The translations under genes were made by a program, and so were the position numbers. Below are positions 40,901 through 52,900 of a DNA stretch of 64,000 bases, piece by piece. A model generated the notes under the pieces. The model was given only the letters and a program-made list of their open reading frames with translations. It did not search any database and was not told the origin of the DNA. The first letter of the stretch is position 1, and each line of letters starts with the position of its first letter. The DNA is taken from the NCBI RefSeq assembly GCF_032854445.1, contig NC_088307.1:9620017-9684016 (forward strand), given 5' to 3'. This DNA comes from Liolophura sinensis. Lineage: Eukaryota; Mollusca; Polyplacophora; Chitonida; Chitonidae.

Positions 40901-43900
40901 GCCCGGGGGAAAACCACAACCATCCGCAGGTTGCTGACAGATCTTCCCACGTACGGGGCATCTATGCATGGAAAATGAAACTATTGAATTTTGCTACTGT
41001 GCTGCTCGGTAATATTATGAGGAATGTTGTTTGTCATTAATAAGGTTGTCTTTTCATGATTGACATATAAAAGCCCCAGTAGTTTTTTTGGAAATCATGA
41101 TCTCCACATTAAGTGACACAGAATGAACACTGATTGTCATTGATAAGGTTGTCTTTTCATTATTGATGTATAAAAGCCCCAGTAGTTTTTTTTTGGGAAA
41201 TCATGATCTCCACTTTAAGTGATACAGAATGATCCTTGATTGTCATTGATAAGGTTGTCTTTTCATTATTGATGTATAAAAGCCCCAGTAGTTTTTTTGA
41301 AAACCATGATCTCCATGTTAAGTGATACAGAATGATCCCTGATTGTCATTGATAAGGTTGTCTTTTCATGATTGATGTATAAAAGCCCCAGTAGTTTTTT
41401 GGGGAAATCATGATCTCCACGTTAAGTGATACAGAATGATCCTTGATTGTCATTAATAAGGTTGTCTTTTCATGATTGATGTATAAAAGCCCCAGTAGTT
41501 TTTTTGAAAACCATGATCTCCACGTTAAGTGATACAGAATGATCCTTGATTGGCATTAATAAGGCTATCTTTTCATTATCGATGTATAAAAGCCCCAGTA
41601 GTTTTTTGAAAACCATGATCTCCACATTAAGTGATACAGAATGATCCCTGATTGTCATTGATAAGGTTGTCTTTTCATGATTGATGTATAAAAGCCCCAG
41701 TAGTTTTTTGGGGAAACCATGATCTCCACGTTAAGTGATACAGAATGATCCTTGATTGTCATTAATAAGGTTGTCTTTTCATGATTGATGTATAAAAGCC
41801 CCAGTAGTTTTTTTGAAAACCATGATCTCCACGTTAAGTGATACAGAATGATCCTTGATTGGCATTAATAAGGTTGTCTTTTCATGATTGATGTATGAAA
41901 GCCCCAGTAGTTTTTTTGAAAACCATGATCTCCACGTTAAGTGATACAGAATGATCCTTGATTGGCATTGATAAGGTTGTCTTTTCATGATTGATGTATA
42001 AAAGCCCCAGTAGTTTTTTTTGGAAAATCATAATCTCCACATTAAGTGATACAGAATGAACACTGATTGGCTGACAGTGCAGATGGGGTTTTCTGGGTTA
42101 AGCTCTGCAGCCTTGGTCTTGCTTGAATAGATATTCAGCTTAGGCTAGGCATAAACTGGAATTCCCAATCTCTCACACCAGGCAGTCTGAATCGATTCTG
42201 TGTGCCTCTAAAGACAGAGTCCGCTGTTGATAGCTACAGCTGTACATGTACGTTTTACTGATGCTGTGATTAGTCCACTCTCATGACACAAAGTGATGTT
42301 TCAGTGTTTAGTTAAAGATTTCCAGATATATTTTCTGCAAAAGATTGTTATTCAGTTTTACGTAAGTTTCCTTGCATATCACACCATGTTTATGGTGCTG
42401 ATGTTAAGAAAAATAGTGCGGAAAGTTTGATTTACACCATTTTGTGAAAGTAACCCTATATGTACATGTTGGCTACATTCAGTATGTATTCTTCCAAGTA
42501 CATTTAGCTCTCTAGGAGCACACCTAACAGTTATATCAAAAGACCGCTTCAAAGTCGGAACCCAGGTTCAAGCTCGGGTGGGGTCACACCAAAGGCTTTA
42601 AAAATGGTACTTGTTGCTGACTCACTTGCCGCTCAGCACTGAGGGATTAGAGCAAGGAAACAGGACTAGTTGACCCAGTGTCAGTATAATGTGACTGGGT
42701 GGGGTGTCATGTCTGGTGTCTTCGACATGGTACTTCAATGGCAGCAGCACTTTGGTGGCACGGCCTGGCCCTGCCACAAGAGAACACAATATACGTACAT
42801 ACACTTAATAACTCCTTGTCGTCATATGACAGAAGAATTGTTTAGTTTGACGTTAAACCCCAAGCATTCGTACCAAAAGATCTAAGTGATGTTTCAAGGG
42901 GTGCAGAAGGCAGGCCAGCTAGAGGTGGTTATGTTCTTAGTCAGACACACATAAAGTATCAAAACTAAGCTTGATTCTTTCATAATCATCACTGACATAT
43001 GACCCCTCCCCCCCTGTGGGGGGTTGGGGGGGTGCAAAACATTGACACTCCTGTTAGATATTTTCAGGCCTCTTGTATTTGGGAGAGCTGTCCTAAGCTT
43101 TAATTATTTATCACACTCCCTAAAGTGTGAGGGCCTGCATTATGCCTTAATGTCAGAAAAATAAAATCACCATCTCTTAATGTATCAAAGGATGAGTGAC
43201 TAGATGGTGAACCCTGATACATGCATTGTGTGTATGTATATACATGCCTATATATGGTGGTGAAGTAATAGTTTCACTTTCTGTTTGTGCAGGCTGCAGC
43301 AGAAGTGGGGTCTGGAGAATACGGATATTATAATTATATTCCTGTGAGTACTGTCAATACACGAGTAACTTACATTTGATATGTTCCAGATGCGATACAA
43401 AAGGTTGCGAAGCTTATGAAAACCTGTGTTTATAAACAAAAACTAAATTAAATTTGATATTTTAATATTAATTCTAACGGGGATCCTTTCTCGCTTTAAC
43501 TGATTTGGCTACATAGTTACATAGTTTGTTGTTAATTCCTGCCTAAGCAATGAGGATTTGTGGGCAAATTCGTAATGAGTACTGTAGAGAGTAGAGATCA
43601 GTCCAGCTTGGACCTGTGTCGCCATTACCCTTAATTCTTCTAATTTTTAGGACAGACATTATCGGTGTTGAAAGCATAGAATTACATTTCTCTCCCAGTT
43701 TTAAGAAGTTTTTAAGTGAAGATATGAATATGTTGTTCATTAGATGAATTAGGGTACACAGAAAAATGTATCACATTGCTTTTATGCTTGCCTTTCTCTG
43801 TTGTATAGCTTTTTTGTCACATGTGTGTCTTTCACAGGGTCCACAAGGCCCACCTGGACCCCGTGGTCCCCCTGGATCTGTAGGACCTAAAGGAGAGCCA

Positions 43901-46900
43901 GTAAGTATATCTGACCCTGGCTTTCTGGTTTTGGTACACCCAAGAAACCAAATTCAGCTGGTAGTGCTAAAGAACTAAAGTATTCCTTGTTCGAGGAAAC
44001 CAAGTTATTTGTAAAAATACAATTGGACATTTTTCACATTGTTTCATAATTTAAAATTTCCCACTTTGTCCTCAGTTATTCCCTGGAATTTGTGTATACA
44101 CGTTGATGTATGATTGTATTTTGACTATTGCTTGTAATTAGCTGTAAGCTTAGGGATGTCCTGGCAGGGATGTATTGACATAAATGGTTGTATTTTAATT
44201 ACTCACCGGATTTCAGGGATATATTAACATGTATGCAATCATGTGTAATTTTAGGGATGTCCTGGCAGGGATGTATTGACATAAATGGTTGTATTTTAAT
44301 TACTCACCGGATTTCAGAGATATATTAACATGTATGTAATCATGTGTAATTTTAGGGATCTCCTGGCAGGGATGTATTAACATGTAGGGCTGTATTTTAA
44401 TTACTCACTGGATTTCAGGGATGTATTAACATGTATGTAATTATGTGTAATTTTAGGGATCTCCTGGCAGGGATGTATTAACATGTAGGGCTGTATTTTA
44501 ATTACTCACTGGATTTCAGGGATATATTAACATGTATGTGATCATGTGTAATTTTAGGGATGTCCTGGCAGGGATGTATTAACATGTAGGGCTGTATTTT
44601 AATTACTCACCGGATTTCAGGGATATATTAACATGTATGTGATCATGTGTAATTTTAGGGATGTCCTGGCAGGGATGTATTAACATGTAGGACTGTATTT
44701 TAATTACTCACTGGATTTCAGGGATGTATATACATGTACATAATCATCTGTAATTTTAGGGATTTCCTGGCAGGGATGGTCTGGCAGGTGGTAACGGTGT
44801 TCCCGGTCCTCCAGGTCATGTCTTCGTCATACCCGTAAGTAGCAATATCAATATCACTATAACCTGTCTCCTAAAGCCAGAGACAAAACTAGGTGAATTT
44901 TTTCACCCGTCATCCTTGTGCAGGTGGATTTTGTAAATTGCCCCAAATCTCCTTAGTGTATCCGTGATGGAATATTTTGCTGTCTGTTCGGAAATTTGGT
45001 TGCATCAAATATGTCAGACTCTAGCCAAAAAATATGCTGACCTGTACCTACAAGCCATTATAACTGCCTGATACATTTATATCCCTTGTTTAACTTGCCA
45101 AGGTTCAAGTAGAGGGCATTGAAAACCCTGGAAAACATGGAAATCCAAAAAAATAACTTTTCCAGCTTAGGAAATCAGGAGTTTTTTTGTTTTTAGACCA
45201 GGGAATAGTTTATTTGAGAACTCGTTTCACACAAATACTGTGGGATGATCTATAAACAGACTTTCAAACCAGCCTGAGCCCGACGTTAAACCCCAAGCAC
45301 TCAGTCACTCAAACCGGCCTGAGCACGATGTTAAACCCTAAGCCCTCACTCACTCAAACCAGCCTGAGCTTAATCTGTAAATTAGTTTTCTAGCATCCTG
45401 GAAATGACTTGATGCACTGCTGTGTATATGTAAAAGTTAAAATGATCAGGCCATTTTACACTGTGGTATTTGTATTACGGCACAGTTCTAGGCAGTGTAC
45501 TCAGACTAATTGAATTTCCATGTTTCTGTTTCTGTATTTTGGTTTAATAATTGTAAACCAAACATATATATTTTGATTTAATAAACTAAAATGTATTCAT
45601 CCGGAAACTTTGGTTTAATTTGTGCCTGGAAAAGCCTTTGAATCTTTAAAGTGTATGAATTAACTCTGCTTGTCCGTGTTTCAGCTGAACTTTGACACCG
45701 CCAAAGGCCCAACAACACACGCTGAGGCACTGAGAACAATGCTGAGTCAACACATGGTGAGTTCAAATCCAGCTTGCGTCTTTGTTTTTTCTCATTTTAT
45801 AACATTTTATCAACAGACAAATGAAAGAAATTTATGAATCACCACCATAAAGGAAAAAAATAACAAGAATAAGCTGTCTGGTTATGGTAAAACAGTTTTA
45901 GTTAAGATAGCTGTCTTTTTTTCCAGCAGAACTCCATTTTAATCTATATCACTCATTGTTGTTTATAGTACAAATGAAATGGATTTTGTCTGATGAACAT
46001 CAAAAATATCACATTTACTCTTTACTTGGCCTTTGTGACCAAGTTGCTAGCTCAGGAGCCTTGCACTGAGGCGGTCACTGCTAGTTCAAGTGCGGCTCAG
46101 GTTGGCTTCCTCTGCGGGTCATACATGATAAGATCTCAGAGCAGCTTGCGAATGGTCGTGGGTTTCTGCCTGCTCTGCCTGGTTTCCTGATGTACCATAA
46201 TGTACCATAATGTTCACATGTAAAACAACAAATAGTGACAAATGCAGGGAATCTGATTCCACAAAATAAATAAGCAATTAAAATCTTTCTAATGCTACCT
46301 GGTATTTATGATTTTGTTCCCTTGCTTTTCAGTTGGCAATGCGAGGTGCCACTGGCCCAATGGGAATGACTGGCCTGACTGGTCCAGCTGTAAGTACATG
46401 AACCCAAGCTTCTTGTAACCTTGTGCCTATGACATTAAACTAAGAAGACAGTTAATTGGTTAAGGTGCCAGTTTTGGATAGGCAATACCATAAATCACCA
46501 CAAATTTAGTCCATGACTAATTGGCATATTTCGTCCGGATTCTGAGAGTTTTGTTGAGTTTAGAAAGGTGTTTTGAGGTTTGCTTGGAACATGAGATGAT
46601 ATTCTACTGCCAAAAATTGTAAGTTTCAGCACCGAACATAATATTTTGTGACATTTATTTGCCTCTGAAAATGCACTTTTGTGGGGGAAATTTAGCCTTG
46701 GTGAAAGTAGGTGGGTGGCGATTCTTGTGCAGCCTTTTATGCAACGTTCATTGATCAGCATTTGTCTTCCGCCAGTATGCTGTGGACAATTGTGCGTCAC
46801 ACTTGGGAAAGTTTGTCAGTAGCTTGCCAAAGGCTAATGCTTTGTGCATGGGCACTCTGGTTTCCTCCACCCATGAAATTGACTGCCATTGTACGAGTCA

Positions 46901-49900
46901 AAAAAAAAAAAAGGAAAAAATAAAATTTTTAGCAATGTGACGAGATATTTGAATTTCTGAACTTTTTATTTCTGTGCTATTTCATGGTAAAATGGTAAAA
47001 GTTTCAGCGCAAAAAGGAATATTTTATGATCTCTATTTGCCTTTTTTCAGGTAATTGTCAGGTAAAATACAGTATTTTCCTGTATGAATATGATATTTGT
47101 GTTTTTTTTGTGTGTTTCTAGGGCAACCCAGGAATGGATGGTAGTAAAGGTGAAATGGGTCACCCTGGAGAAGCTGTGAGTAGACAGTAACCTATAAATG
47201 TGTCTTGATAATGTGATTTGGATAAGTATTCTGTGGAATATCTGGATATACATGAGGCATTTAAAATGGGAAAATGTTTATCTGGACCACAACACTCTTT
47301 AGCTTCATGCATCAATATCCCATTGTCTTTGGCGGAGTAGTGGCTTTATGGCTTATAAGTGTGACGTTTTCCTCCACCCAAAACTAACATTATGTCCAAG
47401 AGTGTTTTTGTTTTTTCTAATCGTGGTATTTTATCTTTCAGGGTGGCACAGGCCCAGTTGGATCCCCAGGTCTACCGGGCATCCCAGGCAAAAGGGTATG
47501 TGTGTTGTCTGTCTGAGAGTTTTCAGGGAATTCAGTGCAGTGACCAAAAAATCCTGTGGCATTTTATAACAATTTTAGTCAAAATGTGACAGAAATGCCA
47601 ACTGAGTCTCATTTTAATTTGAATTTTAATTTGTCTTTTATAAATACAGTATAAATGAAGTGACTAAGTCGAGGTATTTTTTGAAATTTGTGAAATTTAA
47701 TGCAAATTTGCATACAGATACATGGCGTTAATATTTCAAATGTGTACAGGTTTGATAAACGGATATAGAATTGACTATGGTGATAGGTTTTTCTGGATGA
47801 ATCCCTAGAGCTTTGGTCATGCTTGAATGTCTTCCACAACTAATATTCAGTTCAGACTAAGTATAGTGTGATGTTACCTATGTCAGCAATGATTCTGTAT
47901 CTCTGTAAGTGATCGCTGAAATTGAACAAGAAATATATACCTTTGTATAAAAAGAGCTTTTCTTTGTGTGTCTCTATTGCTTTTAGAAAAACTGGTAAAT
48001 TCACAGTATTTTCTTAGATGTTTAATGAATGGGATCTTCTCGATTCAAACTTTATTTACAGGAAAAAGTAAGGGGATAAAATGCAAATATTTCACTGAAA
48101 TGTAATTTCTGAGCTTGTGTGCATTTCAGGGTCGGATGGGTAGAGATGGAGAGAGGGGAATATCTGGACCACCTGGAAATAAGGTCAGTGTAATTGTAAT
48201 GGCACATGTGTTGTATTGGGGAAGAGGCCTATTTAATCACCATGACATATGAGGGCCAGGTTCAAACCGGGCATTGGACAAAGGATTTCTCCAGTGTCAC
48301 TGTTAGTGGAGCCTGCGTGACAATATAAATTGGTCAGTGGTGCTGGTATACAACAAGACCAGTTATCCTTGACCAAGGTATTGTGTATGTCTATTTGTTA
48401 CATGTGGCGAAAGTTCAACCATAACTTTGCATTGGTTAAAAACTGTTCACAGGCGTTTCAGTTTCCTCTGCCTCTATTCTTTAGCTTGGTGTAACAGTGA
48501 TCAAACAAGTAAATAAATAAGTATTAAGGAGGTGATTGGATATGTGAGTTGCCTTTGTTGGCCGATTAACGTTGGGTTTGCCTCAACCAGACGACCTCTG
48601 ACCAGTGACATCACAGGCTTCAAATCTCACTCTTGCTGGTGCACTCACGCCCTTATGCCAATAAGGTAGGACGTTTTTGTCAGGCACGTGGCAGAGACAG
48701 TGGTTTACTTACACACTGCGGTTTCTTCCACCCATCAACGTGATTGCAATTGGTTTACATTATGTGAAGTGAATTAAGGTTTTATGAGTATACTACGAGT
48801 AAGATCTAATGTTTGACTTGTGCAGTAGGAGTTACATGTAGAGCTGATGGTTATGAAATTTCGTCTTAGTACTGTAGATTTTTATAGTTAATTTCTACAG
48901 AAATCACCAACTGAATTACTAAGCAAAATCATGTGTTTAGTAAAGTCATCAGTTTGGAAGGTATCTGTTTTGATTGGTTAAGAGTTGACATAAAAATCTC
49001 ATATTGGGTTATCTAACTGTGAAAACTGCACTGAATTATTTGTGTTTATTTTCAGGGAATGCCAGGGTTCCCAGGTATGCCAGGATTACCTGGAGAGAAA
49101 GGCAACAGGGTAAGTGTTTAGTGCAATGTGAATACTGAGATGATTGAAGAAAAGGCCATTATTAAAAAATTCTTTGCTGGTTGTTACCTGTCTATACCAG
49201 AAAGAAGTTGGGTAGGCTAGTAGGGAATATTTTCTTAACTCAAGCTACAGTTAGAGAAAAAAAAAAGTAGCTTCTATTAAAATTACAATAAAATCTTTAA
49301 ATTAGGGCCCTGTTTTGGAGTCGGGTTATGCTCTGTGAACATATTTTTAATTACGACTTTGTATGAGGATCAACAAACAAATGCAAAATGAAACAAAGTT
49401 TGTTTTTATTGAAATAAACTTAGCATTTCCAATTATCCGACGTGTACTGAAATATTTTGCACCTGACTTGAAGCCCATTTTGACTCCCAGTAGAAGCAAT
49501 GTTTATCCAAGCTGCATGGTTTCATGATTTCCTTGTTCCAGTATGTTGTAGGAATATTCTTCGGTATGGCGTAAAACACAATACAGTAAATATGTATGTT
49601 ACAGGATAGAGTGTACTGGCAAGGCACTAGCAGGCCAGCAGGAATTTTCCTTTTATGGTATTAATACTGATGGAAAGAGATCAGTTCTTAATCCTGAGCA
49701 ATGATCACCAATATCAGAGTTCTGACCTTAAAGATTAAAATATTCCTTCAGTCTGTACATGTATCTTGTTATGTATAGCATATTATAGTACATTAAAATG
49801 TTAGGCAAATTTTCTGGACTGATCACATGTCCTACCCAGTTTTTGGAGGTACAAGTGAAACTTCTTTCCTTCAGGGATTTCACAGACACTGAGCTCCTTG

Positions 49901-52900
49901 ATTTCATCATTTGTCAACTCTAAATACACTCCTTTGTGAAACTCTTTCAGGTGTCTATGCTATACATGTTGTAATTTTTATTAAAAATACAAACCTAATA
50001 ATTTAAACAGGTCACATGGTACAGTAGGACTGTCTTTTTACCTTTAACGAAAAAGTGTTGGAACCTGAAACTCCCTGACTAAGTATGTCAATGAATCTCA
50101 AACCTGGAAATAACTTTTGAGTTGGAGCAGGACGTACATGTAATTGGTAAAATTTACAGCTACCCACTTTATTAAGAAGTTAGCATGTTGTTCACAAGGC
50201 AGGTTTATCCTGTACCTAACAGTAGGTCCCTGTCAAAGTATCAACTGGTGCATTGTTTTTGTCCTGCTTCATATTTCCAGGCTTGGAATCAATACGGAAT
50301 CGCTGGTGAATAAAATGTTTATCCTGTCTCTGTATTCAGCCAATGAACTGACTTTATCTTATTCTCTTTATTACAGGGTCTTCCTGGGATTATTGGTGAT
50401 CCAGGAATGCCAGGTCATGATGGAGAATCTGTAAGTGAATACCAATGTGTCTGATGTTCTGTGTTTTATGGGGGGAAACGATGCTACAAAATCACAAAAT
50501 GGAATAAAAATAACTAAAAATCCACCTTTTACTTTGTCTGATGTTGATTTTTTTTTTTTTTGTTTTTTTTTCTTCTGTTTTTCAAGAGTTTCCTTTCATG
50601 CAAATATATCTTTAACAGAAAAAATTACCGCAAAATCTACATTTTCAACAATTTAGATGATTTTCAAATTATATTTTATACTTTCCTCTGATATTGAAAA
50701 AAGTTTTATTCCAAGGAAAAAACAAAACGATATAATTTGGTGTGGCCTAACCTGTTATATGGTCACAATATGTATGCCTTTGTTTTATAGACTGTACTGC
50801 TCTTTCTGTAACTTAGTTTTAGATAATATTAAAAATATTGAAGATATATCTAAAACTTAATTTTTTATAGGTGAAATTCAAATTGATTGTATGCTCTCCC
50901 CTGAAAGATATCACAGGTTATGCTAAAAGTAAACCTAAGTTATTGGCGGTTGACCATGACCTGGATCAACTGCTGATTTACATGTATTAGTAAATCAAGG
51001 AGGTTTCTTTGTTCAAATCAGTCTATTCTCTTCATGTATTCTCTAATGATTCAAACAACATACACTGTATAATTTGGAAGAGTTAGAATAAAATTCCTTT
51101 CATTGATCAGTTGTTCTTTCTGATAATCAATAATTTACTTGTTTTTGTGTTTTTTTCAGGGTGACCCTGGTGAAATGGGACCTCATGGTGCTCCTGGAGA
51201 AATTGTAAGTTTTTGTTTAAAACCTTGGCTTTTGATTTTTGATTTTTGTTTTTGATTTTTTCTTTGATGTTTTGATTTTTTGTATGAACTCTTTTTTGCC
51301 CTTACTGTGTGTCTGAAACATTAATGGACAATATTTATGTGTCACTTTATTATTGAACTTTATTGTACCAGAATTCTTTGGAACCCTAACCGGCTCAGTC
51401 TACTAAAGTGTTGCCCTTGCCACAGCAGATCATTTCCTGACAAATGAGGGTGCAAACTTTAATCCACTTCTTGCTGTTTCATTTGCAGCTTTAAGAGGTT
51501 TGACAAGTAAAACAAAAGGGTGGTGGTTTTAGTCTGGCCCTCAGGTTTCCGAAAGCCATAAACCTTTCGGCTGTCATATAAATATAAAATACTTGAGCAC
51601 AGCTGTAATCTGCTATCACATACAAATAAATGTAGTTCTTCAGTGAACCTAGAAGTAACATGTTCCTTGATTTGATGTCAGGGCCCAAGAGGATTCCGAG
51701 GATCTCGAGGCCGTCCAGGACCCATTGGGCCACCTGTAAGTTTTGTTGTATTCGTGTCATCAGCCACACTGGGCATTCTAGGTCACTAATCGCAAGACCA
51801 AATTACGCAAGACCAATTTACAGAACAACTTTTGTCTGTGGTTGTTTGTGGGAAGGTCTGTCAGCATTCTGCAGATGGTTGTGCATTTGCCCCAGGCTTA
51901 GTTTGACTGGTTTCCTCCAACCATTATTCTGACTAATTGTCAAATAAGTGAAATATTCTTTAGTACAGGATAAAACACTAATCAACTATATACATAAAGG
52001 TGAAGCGACATTCAGTTCAGAGACATGCAATACAAAAAGAAGGAGTTAACAATTTTTGCCAAAGAATTAAAGAAAGTTAATAACTTATATTTTGTATAAA
52101 TTTCCATTTTTAACTTGACATGTTAGTAAGGTTTATCTTCTTAGGAAGATGTCAGAAGATGTAGGTCCTTAGATTCCTCCGCTTTCACTGTTCATAGGGC
52201 CTTGGTGGATGTAAACAGTCCCTGGTGGATGTAAACAGTCCCTGGTGCTTTTAGGGCTGAAGCCTTAACGTAGTTCACCTAAGATCACTTCCAATTTGCA
52301 ACAATATTACCAGCATAATAATTGATGCCTTTCTGAACATGATTTCTGTGTGTCGTGTGGTAAAGTTCATTAGTTATTTGCCAAAGGCCAGTGGTTTACT
52401 CCAGGCTATAAGATTTCCTCTAACTGAGTATCTGCTATTGTATGTCTGAAATATCCTTGAGATTATTGTTTAACTGTGACGAAATAAATAAATGCAATGA
52501 AATCTTAAGAAATTGTGATCATTTACTCTTGGCAATAAAGTTTCCTCTAACCAAATATTTTCTTTTCTGTAAGTGAAATAGCCTTGAATACATCACTTAA
52601 CACCAATGAAATGAATGAATGTCTTGAACTCACAAGAACATCTGATCTGAAGTTCTAAATAAGGACACTTTTAATCTGGAATGTAGAAAACAACCAAAAT
52701 ACACTGTATTTGTGATTTACCAATGCTGTTTTACATGTATGTATAGTTTTCACTTTCACTTTGTGTACAGGGTTTGCCTGGAGCGGAGGGTTCACCTGGT
52801 GCTAAGGGCAATCAGGTGAGTGTAGTACATGCAGCCAAACACAGTAGCAAACCTGAGCCAGTATCATCTTTTTAATATTTCTATATTAGTATGTTTTGTT

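Larger units (their letters stand above)
39684..43292 (+). other. Intron 5 (3.6 kb) between TSPN and Tyr-rich exon
   Basis: Holds a (gaaagt)n microsatellite, a truncated SINE, the 103-bp x10 array and a copy of a second SINE-like family. Vertebrate V/XI genes have several alternative variable-region exons at this place. I found none that I could support, but a short acidic exon could escape inspection. Confidence 0.75.
44835..46332 (+). other. Introns 8 and 9
   Basis: Around exon 9 these hold a 48-bp imperfect duplication ending in gttaaaccccaagca at 45.27-45.37 kb and a diverged SINE at 46.03-46.21 kb. Otherwise AT-rich, with nothing recognised. Confidence 0.7.
46390..51159 (+). other. Introns 10-15
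   Basis: Introns of 0.3-1.3 kb between exons 10 and 16. Degenerate interspersed repeats lie in intron 10 (46.5-46.7 kb, and a partial copy with a poly-A-like end at 46.78-46.92 kb). Weak tRNA-SINE-like stretches with ggttcaaaccgg or ggcttcaaatctc lie in intron 13 (48.25-48.51 and 48.56-48.79 kb). Introns 11, 12, 14 and 15 show nothing beyond AT-rich runs. Confidence 0.65.

Noticed and set aside
44151-44756. Six extra collagen exons before exon 8
   Set aside because: Only ~20 bases of exon sequence are copied, without a donor; all run into stops.
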